This document shows positions 42,652-51,726 of a stretch of 64,000 nucleotides of DNA, piece by piece. A program made the translations under genes and the position numbers. Each line of letters starts with the position of its first letter. Within the stretch, counting starts at the first letter, position 1. The notes beneath the pieces are model-generated. The model was not told where the DNA came from. It searched no databases and saw only the letters and a program-made list of their open reading frames with translations. Source of the DNA: Fictibacillus enclensis (GTDB taxonomy: Bacteria > Bacillota > Bacilli > Bacillales > Fictibacillaceae); NCBI RefSeq assembly GCF_001457035.1, contig NZ_KQ758619.1, positions 372,001 through 436,000 on the forward strand, in the 5' to 3' direction.

Positions 42652-43440
42652 ATGACAACTGCAACTCAATATGACCATATCCGTGTGGAAAAAAACGAGG
42701 CGGCACAAACAGCCACAATTATCTTTGACAGGCCAGAAAAAATGAATTATATCAGCATGCTGGCGAGAGCTCAGTTTTCCAAGATCTTTGATGAATTAAA
42801 TGCGGATGAAGATGTGCGCGTAATTATCGTAAAGGGGGAAGGCGATAAATGCTTTAGTGCGGGAGGAAGCATTCCGCAGTTCATGGAAACCCACCCTGAA
42901 GAACTGTCGCGATTAAGAGTTAATGTGGCTGCACCCGAACGCTCTCCAAAACCGGTTATTGCCCAGCTTCAGGGATATACGTTCGGTGTAGGGTTTGAAA
43001 TTGCGATGGCTTGCGACTTCCGGATCGCCGCCGATGACACACTGCTTGGATTGCCGGAAATGAACCTTGGAATGATTCCGGGAAGCGGCGGAACCCAGCG
43101 TGTAGCACGTGCGGTTGGACTGACCAGGGCGAAGGATATGATTATGAGGGCAAGAAGAATTCCTGCGGATGAAGCCTATCAATGGGGATTGCTGACAAAG
43201 GTTGTTAGCAAGGCCGAGCTTGAAAATGAAGTGAACAGTTTGGCTGAAGAGCTTGTCCGTTTTTCTCCTTTGGCACAGCGGGTTTGCAAGGAAGTCTTAA
43301 ATGCCGCCGAAGAAGGCCCTTTGAGTACAGGCTTGGAGATTGAGGGAAGAGCTTACGGAATGCTGAGATGCACGGAGGATTTTAAAGAAGGTGTCGATTC
43401 TTTTGTGGAAAAAAGAAAACCTAAATTTACTGGGAAGTAA
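42652..43440 (+). CDS. Enoyl-CoA hydratase/isomerase family protein (HmfE-like candidate)
   Basis: About 262 residues, crotonase fold. Oxyanion hole FSAGGSIPQF; both acidic catalytic positions of hydratases appear kept, Glu in GVGFEIAMACDFRIA and Glu in LGLPEMNLGMIPGSGGTQR. I take the ATG at 42652 (MTTATQYDHI), ten bases behind AGGAG, over ATGs at 42634 and 42646. In furoate degradation a crotonase-like protein follows the Mo hydroxylase and acts on hydroxyfuroyl-CoA or its lactone; the same role is proposed here. Confidence 0.9.
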   Translation: MTTATQYDHIRVEKNEAAQTATIIFDRPEKMNYISMLARAQFSKIFDELNADEDVRVIIVKGEGDKCFSAGGSIPQFMETHPEELSRLRVNVAAPERSPKPVIAQLQGYTFGVGFEIAMACDFRIAADDTLLGLPEMNLGMIPGSGGTQRVARAVGLTRAKDMIMRARRIPADEAYQWGLLTKVVSKAELENEVNSLAEELVRFSPLAQRVCKEVLNAAEEGPLSTGLEIEGRAYGMLRCTEDFKEGVDSFVEKRKPKFTGK

Positions 43441-43571
43441 CGGATGAGAGTAATCCCGCGATTCTGGCGGGGTTACTCTGTACCCGTTTTTTGCATAATT
43501 AAAAAACTGAATATTCTGTTTATAACTCATCCAAGCTAAGTCACATAAAAACTTTAGTATTGGAGGAAATA

Positions 43572-44912
43572 ATGATGTCAAATGCTGTATCTACCGGTGT
43601 AGTAAGAGAAACAGAACCGAAAAAAACGGAAAACAAGCAGATCGTTTCGGCTACCGCCGCTTCTCTACTGGGCTGGTCGTTTGATTTATATGACCTTTTC
43701 ATCCTGCTATATGTGACACCCACCATAGGCAAATTATTTTTTCCAACGACCAATCCTACGCTGTCTCTTGCTGCGGTGTATGCCTCTTTCGCCGTTACCC
43801 TGCTTATGCGGCCGCTGGGATCCGCCATATTTGGTTCCTATGCGGACAAGCACGGAAGAAAAAATGCGATGACCGTAGCCATTATAGGAGTGGGTTTAAG
43901 CACCGCTGTTTTCGGGCTGCTCCCCACGGTTCCTCAAATCGGGTTTTTTGCTGCCCTTCTTTTTTTACTGCTTCGCCTGGTTCAGGGTGTTTTTGTTGGA
44001 GGGGTGGTTGCTTCCACCCATACGATCGGTACCGAATCAGCGCCTCCTAAATGGAGGGGACTCATGTCGGGGTTGATCGGCGGAGGCGGTGCAGGATTGG
44101 GTGCACTGTTTGCTTCCATCGCATTTATGGTGGTCTCTGCCATTTTCCCTGGTGAAGCATTTGAGGGCTGGGGATGGAGAGTCATGTTCTTTACGGGGAT
44201 TTTGGGATCTGTTGCTGGTCTTTTTGTTTTCCGGACACTGGAAGAATCCCCACTATGGACGGAAATGAAAAAGAAAAAGAATGAGAATCAGAATGTGGTG
44301 GAACAAAAACCCGTCAAAGCCCTATTTACGACATATTCAAAAATTTTGCTGGTTAACTTGATGATCGTAATCGGGGGAGGATCCGGTTATTATCTAACCG
44401 CCGGATTTATTCCAACGTTCCTCAATGTCGTCAATAAGGTATCTTCTGCAACTCTGTCAGGCGTTCTTATCGCCGCAAGTATAGCGACGATCATATCGGC
44501 CATGATTGCCGGCCATCTGAGTGAAGTGTATGGAAGGAAAAAGGTTTTCATGGTTGTCGGGTTGTTAAACGTGATCGGCCTGCCGTATTTTTATCTCTCG
44601 CTGGCCGATGCAGGCTCAGTTACTGCCATCTACTTTTACGTGGTATGTCTTGTGTTTTTGGGAAATGCGGCCTACGCTCCTGTCCTGATATTCTTAAACG
44701 AGCGGTTCCCGACCTCCATCCGATCGACCGGCACCGGCCTGTCCTGGAACATGGGTTTTGCCATTGGAGGCATGATGCCTACCTTTGTCACCCTAGCAAG
44801 CGGAACGGTTGATAATATTCCACACACTCTAATGTATTTTGCCATTGTCATCTATCTTGTCTACATTGTTGGAAGCGTTATCATACCAGAGACCAAAGGA
44901 AGGCTGCAATAA
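43572..44912 (+). CDS. MFS transporter, metabolite:H+ symporter type
   Basis: About 446 residues, 12 helices, with the MFS signature SYADKHGRKNAMT between helices 2 and 3 and a matching HLSEVYGRKK in the second half. The start GWSFDLYDLFILLYVTPTIG with its Asp is typical of aromatic-acid and sialic-acid carriers. GGAGG lies eight bases before the ATG at 43572. Likely importer of the acid or aldehyde handled by the cluster. Confidence 0.88.
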   Translation: MMSNAVSTGVVRETEPKKTENKQIVSATAASLLGWSFDLYDLFILLYVTPTIGKLFFPTTNPTLSLAAVYASFAVTLLMRPLGSAIFGSYADKHGRKNAMTVAIIGVGLSTAVFGLLPTVPQIGFFAALLFLLLRLVQGVFVGGVVASTHTIGTESAPPKWRGLMSGLIGGGGAGLGALFASIAFMVVSAIFPGEAFEGWGWRVMFFTGILGSVAGLFVFRTLEESPLWTEMKKKKNENQNVVEQKPVKALFTTYSKILLVNLMIVIGGGSGYYLTAGFIPTFLNVVNKVSSATLSGVLIAASIATIISAMIAGHLSEVYGRKKVFMVVGLLNVIGLPYFYLSLADAGSVTAIYFYVVCLVFLGNAAYAPVLIFLNERFPTSIRSTGTGLSWNMGFAIGGMMPTFVTLASGTVDNIPHTLMYFAIVIYLVYIVGSVIIPETKGRLQ

Positions 44913-44946
44913 TCATCCAATCTAAAACGGAAAGGAGTATGATGGG

Positions 44947-46431
44947 ATGTCCACTTTCGTTACTCAGAAAGTACCAACCTACTATAATTTTGCCGGTGGT
45001 GAATGGACAGAATCCACGTCCAATGAGCTGATTGAGTCGTACAATCCTGCGACTGGAGATCTGTTTAGCTACTCGCAAAAATCAAATGTAAGAGATGTTA
45101 CAGCTGCCATTGAGTCTGTACGGCACGCCTTTCTGACCAGTGACTGGGCGGTAAATCCAAAGCGCCGCTATGAAGCCTTGCTGGCTCTCGCTGAAAATAT
45201 AACAAAGAACCTGGAGCGTCTTTCCCGGATTCTCACGATTGACCAGGGGAAGACCATACGAGAGTCAAGAGGGGAACTGGCGGGCTGCATCGACACTCTT
45301 AAATATTTTGCCGGGGCCGCTAGAACCGTGTTTGGGCGTTCCATGCAGCTGGAACCTGCCAACTTCGGGGTGATTGTTAAAGAACCCATCGGGGTGGTGG
45401 GCATCATCTCTCCGTGGAACTGGCCCGCGTTGCTGATGGTCCGTGAGCTTGCCCCGGCGCTTGCTGCCGGTAATGGGGTCATCGTCAAGCCCGCGAGCCT
45501 GACGCCCTCGATTTCTGCTGAAATTTTCAAGCTGATCGCCGAGATCCCTCATTTTCCTAAGGGAATCGTGAGTCTCATAACAGGTCCCGGAAGAGAAATT
45601 GGTGCGGCGATGGCGGCCAGTGAAAAGATCGATATGATCAGTTTTACCGGAGATACAGCGACCGGAAAGTCGATCATGGAAACAGGGGCCAAAAATATCA
45701 AAAAGATCGCGCTCGAACTTGGAGGCAAATCCCCCAATATTGTTTTTGAGGATGCCAATCTGGACAAGGCCATTCCGATCATCGGCCGTTCCATTTTTAT
45801 TTCCGCCGGCCAAATCTGCATGGCCGGGTCCAGAGTAATAATTGAGGAATCCATTAAGGACACAGTGGTTCAGCGGTTGAAAGAATATGCCGAACAGCTC
45901 AAGGTGGATAACGGCCTTTTGGAAACATCCGATATGGGGCCGCTTGTGTCGCAAAGCCAATTGGACATAGTCCAAGGCTATTGCGATCTGGGGCGTCAGG
46001 AAGGGACGATTGTAACTGGCGGTGAGCGCTTGACCGGGGGATCGCACGACCTGGGCTATTACTTCCAACCGACCATTATTGACGGGCTTGCGAGTGACAG
46101 CAGGGTGATGCAGGAAGAAATTTTCGGGCCTGTACTCGCTGTTCAGACGTTTTCGAGCGAAGAAGAAGCGCTTCATCTGGCAAACGACAGTGACTTTGGG
46201 CTTTCTGCGGGAGTATGGACATCCAACCTTAACCGCGCCATGCGATTGTCAAAAGGGATTAAGGCTGGAACCGTATGGATCAATACGTATAATAAAAACT
46301 TCCCTGAAGCAGAGTTTGGCGGCTACAAGCAAAGCGGTCTGGGCCGGACACGGGGCGTGGATGGTTTGATGGAATACTGTGAAACGAAGCATGTCCATAT
46401 TGAAGTCGAAGAACCGGGGGAGGAAGTATGA
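44947..46431 (+). CDS. NAD(P)-dependent aldehyde dehydrogenase
   Basis: 494 residues, class 3-fold ALDH. Asn in SPWNWPALL, cofactor site SFTGDTATG, general-base Glu in ELGGKSPN and catalytic Cys in AGQICMAGSR (about residue 295). It would oxidise an aldehyde such as furfural or hydroxymethylfurfural, or an aryl aldehyde, to the acid that the CoA ligase activates. AAGGAG precedes the ATG; the stop overlaps the alcohol dehydrogenase start by four bases. Confidence 0.93.
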   Translation: MSTFVTQKVPTYYNFAGGEWTESTSNELIESYNPATGDLFSYSQKSNVRDVTAAIESVRHAFLTSDWAVNPKRRYEALLALAENITKNLERLSRILTIDQGKTIRESRGELAGCIDTLKYFAGAARTVFGRSMQLEPANFGVIVKEPIGVVGIISPWNWPALLMVRELAPALAAGNGVIVKPASLTPSISAEIFKLIAEIPHFPKGIVSLITGPGREIGAAMAASEKIDMISFTGDTATGKSIMETGAKNIKKIALELGGKSPNIVFEDANLDKAIPIIGRSIFISAGQICMAGSRVIIEESIKDTVVQRLKEYAEQLKVDNGLLETSDMGPLVSQSQLDIVQGYCDLGRQEGTIVTGGERLTGGSHDLGYYFQPTIIDGLASDSRVMQEEIFGPVLAVQTFSSEEEALHLANDSDFGLSAGVWTSNLNRAMRLSKGIKAGTVWINTYNKNFPEAEFGGYKQSGLGRTRGVDGLMEYCETKHVHIEVEEPGEEV

Positions 46432-47609
46432 TGCAGAGTAGTTCCATTACTCAACAGTCGGAGCAAAGCTACTCCTTTCATCTGCCGACCCGAATTGAAT
46501 TCGGGTTTGGCAAAGCCTCCATACTTGGCGGACACCTAGCTGCAATGGGAGTGAAACAGGCGTTTATTGTAAGTGACCAGGGAGTGGTGTCCGCAGGATT
46601 ATTAAGTAACATTAATGCCTCTCTTCAAGAAGCTGGCATCTCATCTGAACTGTATCTCGAGGTGGAACCGGATCCCAGTTTTAAAACGATTGACAGAGGA
46701 GCGGATTGTTTTCGCAAAAGTCACTGCGATGTCCTGATTGCCGTTGGAGGAGGCAGCGTGATGGATACGGCCAAAGGAATAAGAATCGTAGCTCAACACG
46801 GTCAAAGTATTGGGGATTACGCAGGAGTCGAACGGATCAAAAGTGGTTCGGTCATTCCGCTTGTCGCGGTACCAACCACCTCCGGGACGGGCAGTGAGGT
46901 TACGATTTTCGGAGTTTACTCGGACTGGGAAAACCAGGTAAAAGTAACCGTAAACAGCCGATATATGGCACCGACATTGGCTATTGTGGATCCTGAGCTG
47001 ACATTGGGCCTGCCGAAAAAAATAACCGCATCCACCGGAATTGATGCATTGGCCCATGGAATTGAAACCTACTTTTCCCGCCGGGCCAGCCCGGCAACCG
47101 ACGCACTGGCGACAGAGGCAATTGCAACGATAGGATCTTCTTTAAGAGCAGCGGTGGAGAATGGTCATGACAAGGCGGCCAGGACCCGGATGTCACATGG
47201 AAGCTTGCTCGCAGGCATGGCATTCAATAACGGATTGCTTGGACTGGCGCACGCCATTGGCAGCGCGCTTTCAGGACATTGTCACGTTCCTCATGGCATA
47301 GCGATCGGGTTGTTGCTTCCGCATGTCATCGAGTTCAATGCGGGAGAGAATGTTCAAAAGGCAGCAAACATTGCGAACCTGCTGGGAATCCATAATGGAT
47401 CATCTTCATCCCTAGCGGCGCAGGCAGCAGAAGCCGTAGCTCAACTGGTTTCTGATATTGGTCTGCCGACCCGGTTAAGAGACGTTGATGTATCTGAACA
47501 TCAGCTTGGTGTTATCGCTTTGGATTCTTTCAAAAGCGGAATGATGAAGTGGAACCCGAAACAGCCGTCCGAGGCTGAGGTGCTGGAACTGTTGAAGAAA
47601 ATATATTAA
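46428..47609 (+). CDS. Iron-containing alcohol dehydrogenase
   Basis: 393 residues, group III. Cofactor motif IAVGGGSVMDTAKGIR (about 105-120), PTTSGTGSEVT, and the metal-binding Asp/His set in ITASTGIDALAHGIE, GLAHAIGSAL and VPHGIAIGLLLPH. Paired and overlapping with the aldehyde dehydrogenase gene, it completes an alcohol-aldehyde-acid route. Confidence 0.93.
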   Translation: MMQSSSITQQSEQSYSFHLPTRIEFGFGKASILGGHLAAMGVKQAFIVSDQGVVSAGLLSNINASLQEAGISSELYLEVEPDPSFKTIDRGADCFRKSHCDVLIAVGGGSVMDTAKGIRIVAQHGQSIGDYAGVERIKSGSVIPLVAVPTTSGTGSEVTIFGVYSDWENQVKVTVNSRYMAPTLAIVDPELTLGLPKKITASTGIDALAHGIETYFSRRASPATDALATEAIATIGSSLRAAVENGHDKAARTRMSHGSLLAGMAFNNGLLGLAHAIGSALSGHCHVPHGIAIGLLLPHVIEFNAGENVQKAANIANLLGIHNGSSSSLAAQAAEAVAQLVSDIGLPTRLRDVDVSEHQLGVIALDSFKSGMMKWNPKQPSEAEVLELLKKIY

Positions 47610-47630
47610 TCCACTGGGGAGGTATGTTCG

Positions 47631-48461
47631 ATGGCTGAAGAACTGGTATTTGGTTTGGATGAAAGTACGGATGAGGTGGCCTGGAAGCTTTATCGAAAAG
47701 CGATTCGGTTTGGCACGTGGGATCCTGCTGAAATTGACCTATCACGAGACAGGGAGGACTATGAAAGACTGGACAAGGATTTGCAAGATTACCTCATTCA
47801 CTTTTGTACCGGTTTTCTCGACGCGGAAGAAAATGTAGCTTTGAAATTCTGTCCATGGATCATGCTTGGGGCTTCCACTCAGCAGCAGGCCTTTCTTAGC
47901 ACGCAGCTCGTGGAAGAATTCAAGCATACGGAATTTTTTCTTCGCTATTTTCAGGAAGTACTCGGCATCGACAGGACTGATGGTGTGCAAAATGCGGTTC
48001 AGCAAAAGCTGGACGAGCGGGGCAAAAGGATGCTGAACGCTCTGGAAGGCAGTGAAGAGCAGAAGGAAGAGGCTCTGGTGGAGGGGCTCGCTCATTACCA
48101 GGGAATCATTGAAGGCGTACAGGCCATGGCAGGTTACGACGTTTTCGAAGCCGTGTATGGCAGTAAAGGGATTTTGCCGGGTTTAAAGGAAGGATTCAAA
48201 CGGATCAAGGAAGATGAAGGGCGTCATGTCGGATTTGGACTCCGCATGCTGAAGGTGCTCGCGAAACAGGAAAAGCATGCAGCCAGCATTCGGAGAGTGT
48301 ATGAAGAATATCGTCCGCTCATTGCCATCCGGTATGATCAGCCGGTTATCGTCAACGGCCGCCAAATTCCTGTTCCCCCAGAAGTAAACGGTCGAGAGCG
48401 CGTGATGAAACTTTTTGAGCGCCGCCTGAAGGATATTTTTGGAGTCGTTTCGGTGAGCTGA
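47631..48461 (+). CDS. R2-like ligand-binding oxidase (R2lox) family protein
   Basis: 276 residues, ferritin-like di-metal carboxylate protein of the ribonucleotide-reductase R2 superfamily. Metal ligands by pattern: Glu67 (DAEENVA), Glu96 and His99 (EEFKHTE), Glu161 (IIEG), Glu196 and His199 (DEGRHVGF). The two residues that form the Val-Tyr ether cross-link in Mn/Fe R2lox proteins are in place: Val69 two residues after the first Glu, and Tyr156 five before Glu161, as in Geobacillus R2lox. LYRKAIRFGTWDPAEIDLS resembles the R2lox N terminus. Metabolic substrates of R2lox are unknown. Its position inside a catabolic operon, 20 bases behind the alcohol dehydrogenase, suggests an oxidative step there. 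Confidence 0.87.
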   Translation: MAEELVFGLDESTDEVAWKLYRKAIRFGTWDPAEIDLSRDREDYERLDKDLQDYLIHFCTGFLDAEENVALKFCPWIMLGASTQQQAFLSTQLVEEFKHTEFFLRYFQEVLGIDRTDGVQNAVQQKLDERGKRMLNALEGSEEQKEEALVEGLAHYQGIIEGVQAMAGYDVFEAVYGSKGILPGLKEGFKRIKEDEGRHVGFGLRMLKVLAKQEKHAASIRRVYEEYRPLIAIRYDQPVIVNGRQIPVPPEVNGRERVMKLFERRLKDIFGVVSVS

Positions 48462-48480
48462 ACAAAGGAGGAAATCCATT

Positions 48481-49914
48481 TTGTTGACAGCCAGTACTAT
48501 TATTATGGGTATAGTGATTTTGTATGTTTTGGCAACCTCATGCCTTGGCGTATATACGAAAAGGTTTTCGAAAAGCTCGGATAAGTACATGACAGGGGGA
48601 AAAGCATTTGGCCCGTTTGTGATCGGCGTCTTGATGATGTCTGAATTTATTGGCACCGGCTCAACAATTGGTACAGCTCAAACCGCTTTTTCCGAAGGGA
48701 TTTCCGCTTCTTGGAATCTAATCACCCTTGCACTTGCCTTTGCTCTATTTGCCTATACGCTCGCCAAGAAGTTTCATGAACGGGGAGAATATACGATATC
48801 AGGGGCCATTTCCAAAACATATGGAAATGGTGCGAGAACCATCACGTCCATTGTCATGATATATGCGCTGGGAGTGGTCAATGTTTCCATGTATGCCGGC
48901 GGTGCAGCTACGTTATCTGCCATATTGCATATTCCCCATTCTATGGCAGCCATTCTCGTTGGAGTAGTGACAGTCGTTTATGTGTCACTGGGCGGAATGT
49001 TCGCTGTAGCCTATACCAATTTGATTCATGCCTTTTTTAAATACGTGGGATTAATTCTGGCTGTCTCCTTTTCACTGGCAGCAGTTGGGGGTTTTTCTGG
49101 ATTATCAATAGAGATGAAGCCATCCATGCTTAATTGGACAGGAATTTCATGGCCGACCATTATTGCATGGACCATTGCTAACATCGGCTCCATTTTCTCT
49201 ACCCAATATATCATCCAGGCCGTCAGTTCAACAACCGATGATGCCAACGCTAAAAAAGCGAGCATTTATGCAGGCCTTATGGTTATTCCTGTTGGAATAA
49301 TGGCCGCTCTGATCGGAATGGCAGCCTCTGTATTGTTTCCTGATATTGCTTCCTCTGAGGCTTTTCCGATGACAACCACTCTTATGAATCCTTTCTTGGC
49401 CGGGCTGGTCATCGCCGGCTTGATAGCTGCTGTCTTTGGCACGGTAGCCGCTTCTACGATTGGAGCCGCTGCCCTTCTGTTAAAAGATTTTTATACACCG
49501 TTTTTTAATAGAGAAGGATCTGATTCTAAATCATTACGATTTTCTAGGATAGCAACTATTGTTATGGGGCTGTTGCCCATTCCGTTTGCCATTTTTGCTC
49601 CGGAAATCCTGAATACAATATTCTTTGCCAGAGCTCTTCGCACGACCATTGCAGTGATTGTCATCCTTATGTTTTATTTTCCCCGCTTCAGCAGCGGTTT
49701 TGGAGCTACAATGGGCATGGTGTCTGCGGTTGTTACAACCACAATCTGGTTCCTATCCGGAAACCCTCTTCATATTGATAACATTTACATTGCAGCGATC
49801 ACACCTTTAATTGTAATGAGCATAGATCACTTATTCCGGAAAAACAAACGGGTACACCAAAATGAACAATCTATCGACATGAATGACAGTTATCAAGTGA
49901 AGAAAATAGAATGA
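48481..49914 (+). CDS. Sodium:solute symporter (SSS) family transporter
   Basis: 477 residues with about 13 helices. SSS hallmarks: KYMTGGKAFGPFVIGV and SEFIGTGSTIGTAQTAFSEG in the first helices, GGMFAVAYTNLIHAFFKYVG in the middle. Probably a Na+-driven carboxylate or aromatic-acid importer. The start is TTG behind AAAGGAGGAAATCC. Its gene is followed within 15 bases by the UbiD decarboxylase gene, so its substrate may be what UbiD handles (inference). Confidence 0.9.
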   Translation: MLTASTIIMGIVILYVLATSCLGVYTKRFSKSSDKYMTGGKAFGPFVIGVLMMSEFIGTGSTIGTAQTAFSEGISASWNLITLALAFALFAYTLAKKFHERGEYTISGAISKTYGNGARTITSIVMIYALGVVNVSMYAGGAATLSAILHIPHSMAAILVGVVTVVYVSLGGMFAVAYTNLIHAFFKYVGLILAVSFSLAAVGGFSGLSIEMKPSMLNWTGISWPTIIAWTIANIGSIFSTQYIIQAVSSTTDDANAKKASIYAGLMVIPVGIMAALIGMAASVLFPDIASSEAFPMTTTLMNPFLAGLVIAGLIAAVFGTVAASTIGAAALLLKDFYTPFFNREGSDSKSLRFSRIATIVMGLLPIPFAIFAPEILNTIFFARALRTTIAVIVILMFYFPRFSSGFGATMGMVSAVVTTTIWFLSGNPLHIDNIYIAAITPLIVMSIDHLFRKNKRVHQNEQSIDMNDSYQVKKIE

Positions 49915-49928
49915 AAGGAGAGAGTTGT

Positions 49929-51332
49929 ATGAAAGCTAGAACTTTTCGTACATGGCTGGATCATCTTCAATCAAAGGGACGGTTGGCCGTAATCAATAAA
50001 AAGGTGAGTCCTGATTTTGAGATTGCGGCAGTGGCCAAAAAGCTTGATGGCCAAAAAGCAGCCTACTTCTCAAATGTAGATGGCTATAAAGTTCCTCTGG
50101 TTTCAGGAATATGCTCGAGCCGTCAGGATTTTGCAGATGCCTTGGAAACCGATGAAAAAGGAATCATTCCTAAATTCTCTAAGGCGGTTTCAATTCCAAA
50201 GCCGTGCAGATTAATAGAAAAGGAGGATGCCCCAGTAAAGGAAAATATTATAACGGAAAACATCGATATACTCAAAACCTTTCCTATTCCTATACATCAT
50301 GAAATGGATTCAGGTCATTACATCTCGGCAGCACTGTTCATTACACGCGATCCGGACACGCGCAAGCAAAATGTATCGATTCATCGCCTGCAAATTTCAG
50401 GTAAGGACAAGCTTGGTGTATTATTGCTTCCGAGGCACACTCATCATCTATATAAACAGGCAGAGGAGCAGGGGAAACCATTGGAATGCGCCATCGTGAT
50501 TGGTGTCGATCCGCTGACACTGCTAGCCTCGCAGGCGAGTACGCCATTTGGCGTGGATGAGCTGGAAATCGCGAGCGCATTGCGTTCTGAACCGCTGGAA
50601 ACCGTACGATGTGAAACGGTGGACATCGATGTGCCTGCCCGCGCCGAAATTGTAATAGAGGGAAAAATCCTTCCTCATATACGGGAACCTGAGGGGCCGT
50701 TTGGAGAATTCCCTAAATACTATGGGCCGCGGAGCGACAAAGAAATCGTGCAGGTCACTGCCATTTCCCATCGAGATAATCCCATCTTTTATACTATTGT
50801 CCCAGCAGGTTATGAACATCTTTTATTGGGGGGGATTCCAAGAGAAGCAAGCCTCCTCGAGAGCATACGACAGACAGTCCCTTCTGTAGCGGCTGTCCAT
50901 ATGAGTCCGGGAGGCACGTGTCGATATCATGCCATCGTTTCGATAAAAAAACGAAATGAAGGTGAAGCCAAGAATGCCATTCTCGCTGCCTTCGCCAACA
51001 GCTTTGACATTAAACATGTCGTAGTTGCTGATGAGGACGTTGATATTTTTAACATGGAGGAAGTCGAATGGGCTATCGCCACCCGCTTCCAGGCCAGCAA
51101 AGATATGGTTGTGATTCACGATGCCCAAGGTTCAAAGCTCGATCCATCTACCGATAACGGCTTAGGTTCAAAAACCGGTTTTGACTGCACCATCCCATTA
51201 AATAGTGAACCTATGAGATATAAGAGAATCACCATTCCGGGATATGATGAGCTAAATCTACAAGACTATCTTTCTCACGACGCGTCTGAATCAAAGAAAG
51301 AGAGTTTTGAAACAGACAAAGTCCTAACATGA
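49929..51332 (+). CDS. UbiD family prenyl-FMN decarboxylase (HmfF-like candidate)
   Basis: About 468 residues from the ATG at 49929 (MKARTFRTWL), behind AAGGAGAG. The UbiD active-site segment REPEGPFGEFPKYYG (about 245-260) holds the two catalytic Glu residues; VSIHRLQISGKDKLGVLL, YEHLLLGGIPRE and RFQASKDMVVIHDAQGSKLD are other family stretches. UbiD enzymes reversibly decarboxylate aromatic or unsaturated acids with prenylated FMN. In hmf clusters HmfF decarboxylates furan-2,5-dicarboxylate to furoate. The prFMN synthase (UbiX) is not in this window. Confidence 0.9.
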   Translation: MKARTFRTWLDHLQSKGRLAVINKKVSPDFEIAAVAKKLDGQKAAYFSNVDGYKVPLVSGICSSRQDFADALETDEKGIIPKFSKAVSIPKPCRLIEKEDAPVKENIITENIDILKTFPIPIHHEMDSGHYISAALFITRDPDTRKQNVSIHRLQISGKDKLGVLLLPRHTHHLYKQAEEQGKPLECAIVIGVDPLTLLASQASTPFGVDELEIASALRSEPLETVRCETVDIDVPARAEIVIEGKILPHIREPEGPFGEFPKYYGPRSDKEIVQVTAISHRDNPIFYTIVPAGYEHLLLGGIPREASLLESIRQTVPSVAAVHMSPGGTCRYHAIVSIKKRNEGEAKNAILAAFANSFDIKHVVVADEDVDIFNMEEVEWAIATRFQASKDMVVIHDAQGSKLDPSTDNGLGSKTGFDCTIPLNSEPMRYKRITIPGYDELNLQDYLSHDASESKKESFETDKVLT

Positions 51333-51334
51333 AG

Positions 51335-51360
51335 GAAAGCACTCTTCGGGGTGCTTTTTT
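51335..51360 (+). terminator. Terminator of the catabolic cluster
   Basis: AAAGCAC-TCTTCGG-GGTGCTTT followed by T; it lies just behind the UbiD stop codon. Confidence 0.88.
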
Positions 51361-51381
51361 GGTGTTTATGGATGGGTGCTA

Positions 51382-51430
51382 GGTTATGAAAATGACGTGA
51401 TATTCAACTAAATTCCCCCGCAACTAAACT
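51382..51430 (+). repeat. Degenerate phased-repeat copy
   Basis: Leader GGTTATGAAAATGACGTGAT, then TCAACTAAA and GCAACTAAA; the spacing is 16 here, not 21, as if five bases were lost. Confidence 0.6.
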
Positions 51431-51431
51431 A

Positions 51432-51538
51432 CAAAAAGCCAGCCGATCCCACCCGGCTGGCCGCCTAAAAACCCACTTCATCGCCAAGAATTGCTTGAAG
51501 ATGATGGAGGAGACGCCGAGGGTAGTGGCGTTTTGCAA
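51432..51538. repeat. Dispersed ~110-bp repeat, copy 2
   Basis: Partner of 29633-29745. The hairpin arms are GCCAGCCG and CGGCTGGC, with a T-run on the minus strand, so this part can act as a minus-strand terminator. Confidence 0.6.
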
Positions 51539-51695
51539 GGCCGTAGGTTGTTCCGACTTCCTTTTCTATAAAATGATTGAAAATAAAAATAATCATTGAA
51601 ATACTTTCATAGTTTGATTATGATGTGTATAAGTTAGTTTCTCCATTAAACAAACTAACTTTTGAAAAGTCATTACTAATTTTTTTGAGCGGTTA

Positions 51696-51709
51696 CGATA
51701 ACGCTTACA
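51696..51709 (-). promoter_or_regulatory. cre-like CcpA site of xylFGH
   Basis: On the minus strand TGTAAGCGTTATCG matches the cre consensus at 13 of 14 positions; it lies 17 bases before the xylF start codon. Confidence 0.65.
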
Positions 51710-51726
51710 TAGCGGGGAGGATGTCC

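Larger units (their letters stand above)
51361..51726. other. Gap between the catabolic cluster and xylF
   Basis: Contains a degenerate phased-repeat copy, the second dispersed 110-bp repeat and the xylF promoter region with a cre-like site. No gene seen. Confidence 0.55.

Noticed and set aside
45265-46176. Open frame of about 300 codons antisense to the aldehyde dehydrogenase
   Set aside because: Shadow of a strongly supported gene; no domain and no ribosome site.
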